This document shows positions 53,049 to 64,000 of a stretch of 64,000 nucleotides of DNA, in pieces; the first letter of the stretch is position 1, and every line of letters begins with the position of its first letter. The DNA lies in NCBI RefSeq assembly GCF_003346815.1, contig NZ_CP031217.1, positions 310,001 through 374,000 on the forward strand, written 5' to 3'. This DNA comes from Halarcobacter bivalviorum. Lineage in GTDB: Bacteria > Campylobacterota > Campylobacteria > Campylobacterales > Arcobacteraceae. The notes beneath the pieces are model-generated. The model did no database searches. It saw only the letters and a program-made list of their open reading frames with translations, and was not told where the DNA came from. The translations under genes and the position numbers were made by a program.

Positions 53049-53124
53049 GGCTCGGTAGCTCAGTCGGTAGAGCAAAGGACTGAAAATCCTTGTGTCGGCA
53101 GTTCGATTCTGCCCCGCGCCACCA
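53049..53124 (+). tRNA. tRNA-Phe (GAA) with an acceptor-stem mismatch
   Basis: A 76-base cloverleaf; anticodon GAA in CTGAAAA, T-stem GGCAG/CTGCC, CCA encoded. The acceptor arms GGCTCGG and CCGCGCC pair everywhere except position 4:69, which is U-C. No second copy is in the window. Confidence 0.93.
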
Positions 53125-53142
53125 CTTAAATTACTTTTGGAT

Positions 53143-53219
53143 GCTGGTGTAGCTCAGTTGGCTAGAGCAGCTGATTTGTAATCAGCAGGTCGGGGGTTCA
53201 AGTCCCTTCACCAGCTCCA
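53143..53219 (+). tRNA. tRNA-Thr (TGT)
   Basis: A 77-base cloverleaf; acceptor GCTGGTG/CACCAGC, anticodon TGT in TTTGTAA, encoded CCA. Confidence 0.96.
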
Positions 53220-53281
53220 TTTATTTGTCGTGCGTAAGTCTTAAGACCAGCGCTTGACCAGAACAATAATGTCTTTTAACC

Positions 53282-53366
53282 GGTGAGGTTGGAGAGTGGT
53301 CAAATCCTACGGACTGTAAATCCGTCGCCTTAGGCTTCGAAGGTTCAAATCCTTCCCTCACCACCA
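53282..53366 (+). tRNA. tRNA-Tyr (GTA)
   Basis: An 85-base class II tRNA with a long variable arm; acceptor GGTGAGG/CCTCACC, anticodon GTA in CTGTAAA, encoded CCA. Confidence 0.96.
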
Positions 53367-53376
53367 CGCAAATGTT

Positions 53377-53453
53377 GCGGGAGTAGCTCAGTTGGCTAGA
53401 GCCTCTGCCTTCCAAGCAGATTGTCGCGAGTTCGAGTCTCGTCTCCCGCTCCA
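53377..53453 (+). tRNA. tRNA-Gly (TCC)
   Basis: A 77-base cloverleaf; acceptor GCGGGAG/CTCCCGC, anticodon TCC in CTTCCAA, encoded CCA. Eleven bases after tRNA-Tyr. Confidence 0.96.
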
Positions 53454-53470
53454 TTAATTATTTATTGATT

Positions 53471-53551
53471 ACTGGGAGCTGAGTTATAACGCAAATTACT
53501 TTTATAACTCCTTTTTATTCAAAGTTAACTCCCATTAAAGTTTTTTTTAGT
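53471..53551 (+). terminator. Terminator of the tRNA cluster with nested or alternative stems
   Basis: An inner stem GAGTTATA (53481-53488) with TATAACTC (53503-53510) is followed by CTTTTTATT. An outer stem TGGGAG (53473-53478) with CTCCCA (53529-53534) is followed by a run of eight T. The downstream TTAACTCCCA could also pair alternatively with the left arm. Confidence 0.75.
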
Positions 53552-53605
53552 ATTTTTTAAGTAAAATACCAGTCCACAAAAAGATAGGCGATATTTTTTT
53601 GTATT

Positions 53606-53663
53606 TATAATAAAAAAGATCCCCTCTGAATAGAGAAGCCATCGGGCTTATCTACTCAGAGGG
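53606..53663 (+). promoter_or_regulatory. tuf promoter and 5'-terminal mRNA hairpin
   Basis: TATAAT at 53606-53611 should start transcription near 53618. The mRNA would begin almost at a three-part stem: CCCTCTGA (53622-53629) with TCAGAGGG (53656-53663), TAGA with TCTA, and AAGCC (53636-53640) with GGCTT around an ATCG loop. No T tract follows, so it is not a terminator; a stabilising or regulatory 5' element is likely. The RBS AAGGGG follows 20 bases later. Confidence 0.65.
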
Positions 53664-53693
53664 CAATAACCAAAATTTTTTAAGGGGAATTTT

Positions 53694-54902
53694 ATGGCAA
53701 AAGAAAAATTCGAGCGAAGCAAACCGCACGTAAATATTGGTACTATTGGTCACGTTGACCACGGTAAAACTACTTTAACAGCTGCTATTACTATGTGTTT
53801 ATCATTAAAAAATGGTCAAGCTGCTATGGATTATGATCAAATTGATAATGCTCCAGAAGAAAGAGAAAGAGGTATTACAATTGCTACTTCTCACGTTGAG
53901 TATGAAACTGATAACAGACACTATGCTCACGTAGATTGTCCAGGTCACGCCGATTATGTTAAAAACATGATTACTGGTGCTGCACAAATGGATGGAGCTA
54001 TTTTAGTTATCGCTGCTACTGATGGACCAATGGCTCAAACAAGAGAGCACATCTTATTATCTAAGCAAGTAGGTGTACCATACATCGTTGTATTCTTAAA
54101 TAAAGAAGATCAATTAGATGACGAAGATAAAGAAGAGATGTTAGAATTAGTTGAGATGGAAGTAAGAGAATTACTTTCTGAGTATGATTTCCCAGGTGAT
54201 GATACTCCAATCGTTGCAGGTTCTGCATTCCAAGCACTTGAAGAAGCAAAAGCTGGTACTCAAGGTGAGTGGTCAGAAAAAATCTATAACTTAATGGCTC
54301 AAGTTGATGAATATATTCCAACTCCAGAAAGAGATGCTGATCAAGATTTCTTAATGCCTGTAGAAGACGTATTTACTATCCAAGGTAGAGGTACTGTTGT
54401 AACTGGTAGAATTGAAAAAGGTACTATCAAACTAAACGAAGAGATTGAAATCGTTGGTATGAAAGATACTCAAAAAACTACTGTAACTGGTATTGAAATG
54501 TTCAGAAAAGAAATGGATGAGGGTGTTGCAGGAGATAATGCTGGTATTCTTTTAAGAGGTATTAAAAAAGAAGATGTTCAAAGAGGACAAGTTCTTGTTA
54601 AGCCAGGTTCAATTACTCCACACACTAAATTCAGAGGAGAGGTGTATATCCTTTCTAAAGAGGAAGGTGGAAGACATACTCCATTCTTCTCAGGATATAG
54701 ACCACAGTTCTATGTAAGAACAACAGACGTTACTGGTTCTTGTGAATTACCAGAAGGTACTGAAATGGTTATGCCAGGTGATAACATTGAGTTAACTGTA
54801 TCATTAGTTGCTCCAATTGCTCTAGAAAAAGGAACTAAGTTCGCTATTAGAGAAGGTGGTAGAACTGTAGGTGCTGGAGTTGTTGCTGAGATTATCGAGT
54901 AA
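53694..54902 (+). CDS. tuf: Elongation factor Tu
   Basis: A 402-residue translational GTPase delivering aminoacyl-tRNA to the ribosome. GTPase motifs: [16 protein letters not shown], and NKED (NKxD motif), followed by the two beta-barrel domains ending [15 protein letters not shown]. Codon use is strongly biased, as expected for a very highly expressed gene. rpmG follows after nine bases. Confidence 0.98.
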   Translation: MAKEKFERSKPHVNIGTIGHVDHGKTTLTAAITMCLSLKNGQAAMDYDQIDNAPEERERGITIATSHVEYETDNRHYAHVDCPGHADYVKNMITGAAQMDGAILVIAATDGPMAQTREHILLSKQVGVPYIVVFLNKEDQLDDEDKEEMLELVEMEVRELLSEYDFPGDDTPIVAGSAFQALEEAKAGTQGEWSEKIYNLMAQVDEYIPTPERDADQDFLMPVEDVFTIQGRGTVVTGRIEKGTIKLNEEIEIVGMKDTQKTTVTGIEMFRKEMDEGVAGDNAGILLRGIKKEDVQRGQVLVKPGSITPHTKFRGEVYILSKEEGGRHTPFFSGYRPQFYVRTTDVTGSCELPEGTEMVMPGDNIELTVSLVAPIALEKGTKFAIREGGRTVGAGVVAEIIE

Positions 54903-54911
54903 GGATAACTT

Positions 54912-55082
54912 ATGGGTAACGGTGTAAGCATCAAAATCGGACTAAAATGTGAGGAGTGTGGTGATATCAACTACACTACTTACAAAAACCCAAAAACTCA
55001 TACTGAGAAAATGGCGATTAAAAAGTATAGTCCAAGATTAAAAAAACATACAATTCATAAGGAAGTTAAGTTAAAGTCGTAA
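54912..55082 (+). CDS. rpmG: 50S ribosomal protein L33
   Basis: A 56-residue ribosomal protein, too short for most gene scans. It begins [20 protein letters not shown] and ends [11 protein letters not shown]. The first zinc-type CxxC (C13, C16) is present, but the second pair is lost: the usual CPRC position reads SPRL. This is a hybrid between C+ and C- L33 types. tRNA-Trp follows 25 bases later, the usual order before secE. Confidence 0.95.
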   Translation: MGNGVSIKIGLKCEECGDINYTTYKNPKTHTEKMAIKKYSPRLKKHTIHKEVKLKS

Positions 55083-55107
55083 GACTTTCTTAACTGCCTT
55101 TACTTAA

Positions 55108-55183
55108 AGGTCAGTAGCTCCAATGGTAGAGCGCCGGATTCCAAATCCGATGGTTGGGGGTTCGAGTCCCTCCTGGCCTGCCA
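55108..55183 (+). tRNA. tRNA-Trp (CCA)
   Basis: A 76-base cloverleaf; acceptor AGGTCAG/CTGGCCT (one U-G pair), anticodon CCA in TTCCAAA, discriminator G, encoded CCA. The first anticodon-stem pair 27:43 is C-A. Lies between rpmG and secE as in many bacteria. Confidence 0.95.
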
Positions 55184-55258
55184 CTTGAAAAAGTTTTTTT
55201 AAAAACAGTTTCGACTTTTTTTAAAAGAATTTTTAAGCTTAAATATTTGGAGTCGATT

Positions 55259-55441
55259 GTGAACAAATTTAAAACATACTATAAAAATGCTAAAGAAGAA
55301 CTATTCAAAGTAATTTTCCCTATCAAAGAACAAATCAGATCTGCTTATCTTTCTGTATTTGTAGTAGTAACAGTTATCACATTATTTTTAGCATTAATTG
55401 ACACAATCATGTCTTTAAGCTTATCAGCTGTAATGAACTAA
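55259..55441 (+). CDS. secE: Preprotein translocase subunit SecE
   Basis: A 60-residue single-span SecE, essential part of the SecYEG channel. The amphipathic segment EELFKVIFPIKEQIRSAY is followed by one membrane helix (about 30-52). Start is GTG at 55259 with GGAG seven bases upstream; the longer in-frame reading would begin inside tRNA-Trp and is not real. nusG follows. Confidence 0.94.
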   Translation: MNKFKTYYKNAKEELFKVIFPIKEQIRSAYLSVFVVVTVITLFLALIDTIMSLSLSAVMN

Positions 55442-55452
55442 GGAAATAATTA

Positions 55453-55980
55453 ATGGCACAACAATGGTATGCAATTCAAACACACTCAGGAAGTGAACTA
55501 GCAGTTAAAAGAGCATTAGAAAGACTTTCTGAAGAGATGGGAGATGGAAGAATCTCTGAAGTATTAGTTCCAACAGAAGATTTAATTGAGGTAAAAAAAG
55601 GTAAGAAATCTATTGTAGAGAGACCTTTATATCCTGCATATGCTTTTGCTAAAATCGATTTAGATACAGCATTATGGCATAGAATTCAATCAATGCCAAA
55701 GGTTGGAAGATTTATTGGAGAGTCTAAAAAACCAACTCCTTTATCAAAAAAAGATATTGATTCTATTTTAGATAAAGTACAAAATAGAGCAGCAGCTAAA
55801 CCTAAAGTGTCATTTGATAAAGGTGAGACTGTTAGAATTAATGAAGGTCCATTTGCAAACTTTAATGGTATTGTTGAAGACTTTGATATGGCATCAGGAA
55901 TTCTAAAATTAAATGTTTCTATTTTTGGAAGAAATACTCCTGTTGAAATTACTTATACTCAAGTAGAAAGAGTAGTTTAA
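55453..55980 (+). CDS. nusG: Transcription termination/antitermination factor NusG
   Basis: A 175-residue transcription factor. The N-terminal NGN domain opens QQWYAIQTHSGSELAVKRAL with the RPLYPAYAF segment; the C-terminal KOW domain has KGETVRINEGPFANFNGIVE. NusG couples RNA polymerase to ribosomes and Rho and acts with boxA on rRNA. Eleven bases after secE. Confidence 0.97.
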   Translation: MAQQWYAIQTHSGSELAVKRALERLSEEMGDGRISEVLVPTEDLIEVKKGKKSIVERPLYPAYAFAKIDLDTALWHRIQSMPKVGRFIGESKKPTPLSKKDIDSILDKVQNRAAAKPKVSFDKGETVRINEGPFANFNGIVEDFDMASGILKLNVSIFGRNTPVEITYTQVERVV

Positions 55981-55988
55981 TTTTAATT

Positions 55989-56048
55989 ATTTAGGCATTA
56001 GGCAATAAAACTTCGCTTCCATAGAGTTTTATTCCCTAATGCCTAAAT
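55989..56048 (+). promoter_or_regulatory. Long perfect hairpin in the rplK leader
   Basis: A 14-bp perfect stem ATTTAGGCATTAGG (55989-56002) with CCTAATGCCTAAAT (56035-56048), topped by an 8-bp stem (56005-56012 with 56025-56032) and a 12-base loop. There is no T run after it. It begins eight bases after the nusG stop and ends 39 before rplK. L1 autoregulation or RNase III processing are possible roles. Confidence 0.7.
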
Positions 56049-56087
56049 CACATTAAAAACAATAATAAATTTATAAAGGAAAATAGC

Positions 56088-56513
56088 ATGGCTAAACAAG
56101 TACAAGGTATTTTAAAACTTCAAATTCCTGCAGGTGCTGCTAACCCATCACCACCAGTTGGTCCAGCTCTTGGTCAAAGAGGGATTAACATCATGGAATT
56201 CTGTAAAGCATTCAATGAAAAAACTAAAGATAAAGCTGGTTATACAATTCCAGTTGAAATCTTAATTTATGGAGATAAAAGTTTTACTTTTACATTAAAA
56301 CAACCACCAATGACTGATTTAATTAAAAAAGTTTCTGGTATTAAAAAAGGTTCAGACAATCCACTTAAAAATAAAATTGGAAAGTTAACTAAAGATCAAG
56401 TTATGGAAATCGTTGATATGAAAATCGCTGATTTAAATACTGATGATAAAGAGCAAGCTGCAAAAATTGTTGCTGGTTCAGCTAGATCTATGGGAATTGA
56501 TGTTGAATTATAA
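56088..56513 (+). CDS. rplK: 50S ribosomal protein L11
   Basis: A 141-residue L11 at the GTPase-associated centre. Signatures are [35 protein letters not shown] and the C-terminal [16 protein letters not shown]. First of rplK-rplA; RBS AAAGGAAA before the ATG. Confidence 0.98.
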   Translation: MAKQVQGILKLQIPAGAANPSPPVGPALGQRGINIMEFCKAFNEKTKDKAGYTIPVEILIYGDKSFTFTLKQPPMTDLIKKVSGIKKGSDNPLKNKIGKLTKDQVMEIVDMKIADLNTDDKEQAAKIVAGSARSMGIDVEL

Positions 56514-56582
56514 TTCAACAAACTAGCCTGACCACTGGCTTTAAATAGCGGTAGCAAAAAAATATAAATTGCGGAGAAAAAA

Positions 56583-57284
56583 ATGGCAAAAAAAGTTTCA
56601 AAAAGATTTAAAGCTTTATCTGAAAAAATTGAAGATAAAAAATATTCATTAGCAGAAGCTTGTACTTTATTAAAAGATTTAAAATCTGCTAAATTTGATG
56701 AGTCAGTAGAAGTTGCATTAAACTTAAATGTTGATCCAAGACATGCTGACCAAATGATCAGAGGTGCTGTTGTACTTCCAAATGGTACTGGTAAAACTGT
56801 AAGAGTTGCAGTATTTGCTAAAGGTGCTAAAATGGATGAAGCAAAAGCTGCTGGTGCAGATATTGTTGGAAACGATGATTTAGTAGAAACTGTACAAGGT
56901 GGAGAAATTAATTTTGATGTATTAATTGCTACTCCTGATTGTATGGGTCTAGTAGGTAAATTAGGTAGAATCTTAGGACCTAAAGGTTTAATGCCTAACC
57001 CTAAAACTGGTACAGTTACTATGGATGTAACTAAAGCTGTAAACGATGCTAAAGGTGGTCAAGTAGCATATAGAGTTGATAAAAAAGGTAATATGCAAGC
57101 AGCAGTAGGTAAAGTATCATTTACTGAAGATGCAATCAAAGAAAATATTGAAGCATTTATTACTGCAATTAACAAAGCTAAACCTGCATCTGCAAAAGGT
57201 AAGTATGTTACTAATGCAGCAATTTCATTAACTATGTCTCCATCTATTACATTAGATGCAGCTGAAATTATGGATATCAAATAA
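56583..57284 (+). CDS. rplA: 50S ribosomal protein L1
   Basis: A 233-residue L1 of the ribosomal stalk, which in other bacteria also represses the L11-L1 mRNA. Signatures: [38 protein letters not shown] and [14 protein letters not shown]. Separated from rplK by 69 bases that can form a short GCC/GGC hairpin. Confidence 0.98.
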   Translation: MAKKVSKRFKALSEKIEDKKYSLAEACTLLKDLKSAKFDESVEVALNLNVDPRHADQMIRGAVVLPNGTGKTVRVAVFAKGAKMDEAKAAGADIVGNDDLVETVQGGEINFDVLIATPDCMGLVGKLGRILGPKGLMPNPKTGTVTMDVTKAVNDAKGGQVAYRVDKKGNMQAAVGKVSFTEDAIKENIEAFITAINKAKPASAKGKYVTNAAISLTMSPSITLDAAEIMDIK

Positions 57285-57310
57285 TTATATTAACTAATTA
57301 ATATTCAATA

Positions 57311-57422
57311 GTGGGGATAAATTATCCCCACGTTTGAGTGTTAATCAAAGCACTACATTAAAAACTGAAGATAGCCGGTTAAGTACTACTCCTGTACTTT
57401 GTAAAACCTGCCGAAGTTGGAT
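57311..57422 (+). ncRNA. Ribosomal protein L10 leader (rplJ leader) with upstream hairpin
   Basis: The 158-base rplA-rplJ gap holds a hairpin GTGGGGAT (57311-57318) with ATCCCCAC (57324-57331), then a folded segment in which GCCGG and CCTGCCGAAGTTGG (57408-57421) resemble the L10(L12)4-binding L10 leader of other bacteria. The segment ends just before the rplJ ribosome-binding site (AAAGGAG), the position expected for autoregulation. Confidence 0.6.
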
Positions 57423-57442
57423 GTTTTGAAAGGAGAATTATT

Positions 57443-57931
57443 ATGACTAAACAACAAAAAGCTGAAGTAATTGATTTCTTATGTGCTGAGTTTAAAGAGT
57501 CTCAAGCTATCGTAGTTTGTGATTTCAATGGTGTTTCACACAAAGACTTAGAAAAATTAAGAGTTGATGCTAAAGAATCTGGTGTTAAAGTTCAAGTTGC
57601 AAAAAACACATTAGTAACAGTTGCTGTTAAAAATGCTGAGTTAGGTGACATTGAGTTAACTGGAAACAACATTTTCTTATGGTCTGAAGATCAAATTTCT
57701 GCTTGTAAAGTTGCTGATAAATTTGCTACTGCAAATAAAGATAAGTTCGCAATTAAATCTGGTATTATTGAAGGTCAAATTGCTGATCTTGCAACTGTTA
57801 ATGCATTTGCTAAATTACCATCTAGAGAAGAACTTCTTGGTATGCTTGCATCTGTATGGATGGGACCAGTTAGAAACTTTACTATTGGGCTTGATGCTCT
57901 TAGAAGAAAAAAAGAAGAAGAGGCTGCGTAA
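57443..57931 (+). CDS. rplJ: 50S ribosomal protein L10
   Basis: A 162-residue L10, base of the L7/L12 stalk. It starts MTKQQKAEVIDFLCAEFKES, has VVCDFNGVSHKDLEKLR and AKNTLV, and ends in a charged helix with KKEEEAA. RBS AAAGGAG. Preceded by the L10 leader. Confidence 0.97.
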   Translation: MTKQQKAEVIDFLCAEFKESQAIVVCDFNGVSHKDLEKLRVDAKESGVKVQVAKNTLVTVAVKNAELGDIELTGNNIFLWSEDQISACKVADKFATANKDKFAIKSGIIEGQIADLATVNAFAKLPSREELLGMLASVWMGPVRNFTIGLDALRRKKEEEAA

Positions 57932-57986
57932 TTTAAACGCAATTTATAAATATTAATAATAAAAAAAGAATTATAAGGAAAACGAA

Positions 57987-58361
57987 ATGGCAATTTCTAA
58001 AGAAGACGTATTAGAATACATCTCTGGTTTATCTGTATTAGAGTTATCTGAATTAGTAAAAGAATTCGAAGAAAAATTTGGTGTATCTGCACAACCTGTA
58101 GCTGTAGCTGGTGCTGTAGCTGGTGGAGCTGTTGAAGCTGCAGAAGAAAAAACTGAATTCAACGTTGTATTAAAAGACGCTGGTGCTAAAAAAATCAACG
58201 TAATTAAAGAAATCAGAGCATTAACTGGTTTAGGATTAAAAGAAGCAAAAGCTATGGCTGAAGAAGCTGGTGCTGTAGTTAAAGAAGGTGTTTCTAAAGA
58301 AGACGCTGAAGCTGCAAAAGCTGCATTAGAAGCTGCTGGAGCAGTTGTAGAATTAGCATAA
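57987..58361 (+). CDS. rplL: 50S ribosomal protein L7/L12
   Basis: A 124-residue stalk protein that recruits translation factors. N-terminal dimerisation helices, an alanine/valine/glycine hinge ([18 protein letters not shown]-type), and the C-terminal domain with [20 protein letters not shown]. 55 bases after rplJ. Confidence 0.98.
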   Translation: MAISKEDVLEYISGLSVLELSELVKEFEEKFGVSAQPVAVAGAVAGGAVEAAEEKTEFNVVLKDAGAKKINVIKEIRALTGLGLKEAKAMAEEAGAVVKEGVSKEDAEAAKAALEAAGAVVELA

Positions 58362-58391
58362 TTTCTACACTCCCGTATATTTATATACCGT

Positions 58392-58490
58392 TATGCAGGG
58401 CTTAGGCCCTTGCATAAAATCAGCATCTTTGAAGGTTAAGGTTAGAATTTTTCAAGGAATTTTAACCCTATCCTTTAAGGATGCTTTTGC
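58392..58490 (+). promoter_or_regulatory. Two hairpins between rplL and rpoB (attenuator-like)
   Basis: The first, TATGCAGGGC (58392-58401) with GCCC and TGCATA (ending 58416), is compact. The second is long: AGCATC (58422-58427) with GATGCT (58480-58485), continued inward by AAGG/CCTT and GTTA/TAAC-type pairs. It is followed by TTTTGCGCTTT, a poor T tract. The gap of 179 bases has no gene. This matches the place of the E. coli attenuator and RNase III site between rplL and rpoB. Confidence 0.6.
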
Positions 58491-58516
58491 GCTTTATAAA
58501 CAAAGCTAAAAAGTAA

Positions 58517-64000
<5,484 letters not shown>

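Noticed and set aside
53221-53454. Minus-strand 77-codon frame opposite tRNA-Tyr and tRNA-Gly
   Set aside because: It is the reverse of two tRNA genes; such frames are common annotation artefacts.
55154-55258. Upstream extension of secE beginning inside tRNA-Trp
   Set aside because: The segment (MGVRVPPGLP...) is tRNA sequence read through; the GTG at 55259 has a ribosome-binding site and gives a normal-length SecE.

Overview
The window is a slice of a low-GC chromosome from a member of the Campylobacterota, most likely family Arcobacteraceae (Arcobacter sensu lato). Reasons visible here: the frdCAB order followed by a pair of dynamin-like GTPases, as in Campylobacter jejuni Cj0408-Cj0412; futalosine-type menaquinone genes; separate but overlapping rpoB and rpoC (fused in Helicobacter); a complete NADH-type complex I with NuoE and NuoF; and gltA, glnA and gpmI (pgm), three loci used in Arcobacter MLST. 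I cannot assign a species from the sequence alone.

Layout. Positions 1-463 hold the start of a thiamine-diphosphate enzyme of the acetolactate synthase family. 682-5030: two overlapping dynamin-like GTPases. 5125-8634: fumarate reductase frdCAB. 8852-23339: a 14-gene minus-strand operon, nuoAB(CD)EF-gltA-nuoGHIJKLMN, with citrate synthase inserted between nuoF and nuoG. 23470-31285: a PatB/MalY-type aminotransferase, a UbiD-family menaquinone decarboxylase, a periplasmic-sensor diguanylate cyclase, and a pabA/trpG - glycosyltransferase - pilin-like cluster. 31345-37000: one complete rRNA operon (promoter, boxA, 16S, tRNA-Ile, tRNA-Ala, 23S, 5S, terminator) with visible RNase III-type processing helices. 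37169-46352: cyclophilin, a class B PBP, ftsW, murG, uppP, mqnA, moaDE, a PHP phosphatase and glnA. 46427-52990: PBP1A, an orphan ABC ATPase, gpmI, mraY, murD. 53049-64000: tRNA-Phe/Thr/Tyr/Gly, tuf, rpmG, tRNA-Trp, secE, nusG, rplKAJL, rpoB and the first third of rpoC.

How the genes fit together. Complex I feeds the menaquinone pool (mqnA and the UbiD-type decarboxylase belong to its synthesis) and fumarate reductase drains it; gltA embedded in the nuo operon ties entry into the citric acid cycle to respiratory capacity. A second theme is peptidoglycan synthesis (uppP, mraY, murD, murG, ftsW, two PBPs). The third is the translation and transcription machinery, whose intergenic gaps are rich in RNA hairpins.

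Most of the window is core genome and I see no mobile element, CRISPR array, phage or defence island. The observations most worth a second look are non-canonical residues in the NuoF nucleotide pocket, the truncated NuoG, the tRNA-Phe acceptor mismatch, a tyrosine-to-phenylalanine change at the glutamine synthetase adenylylation position, the hetero-dynamin pair, and a set of strong RNA hairpins and symmetric promoters.
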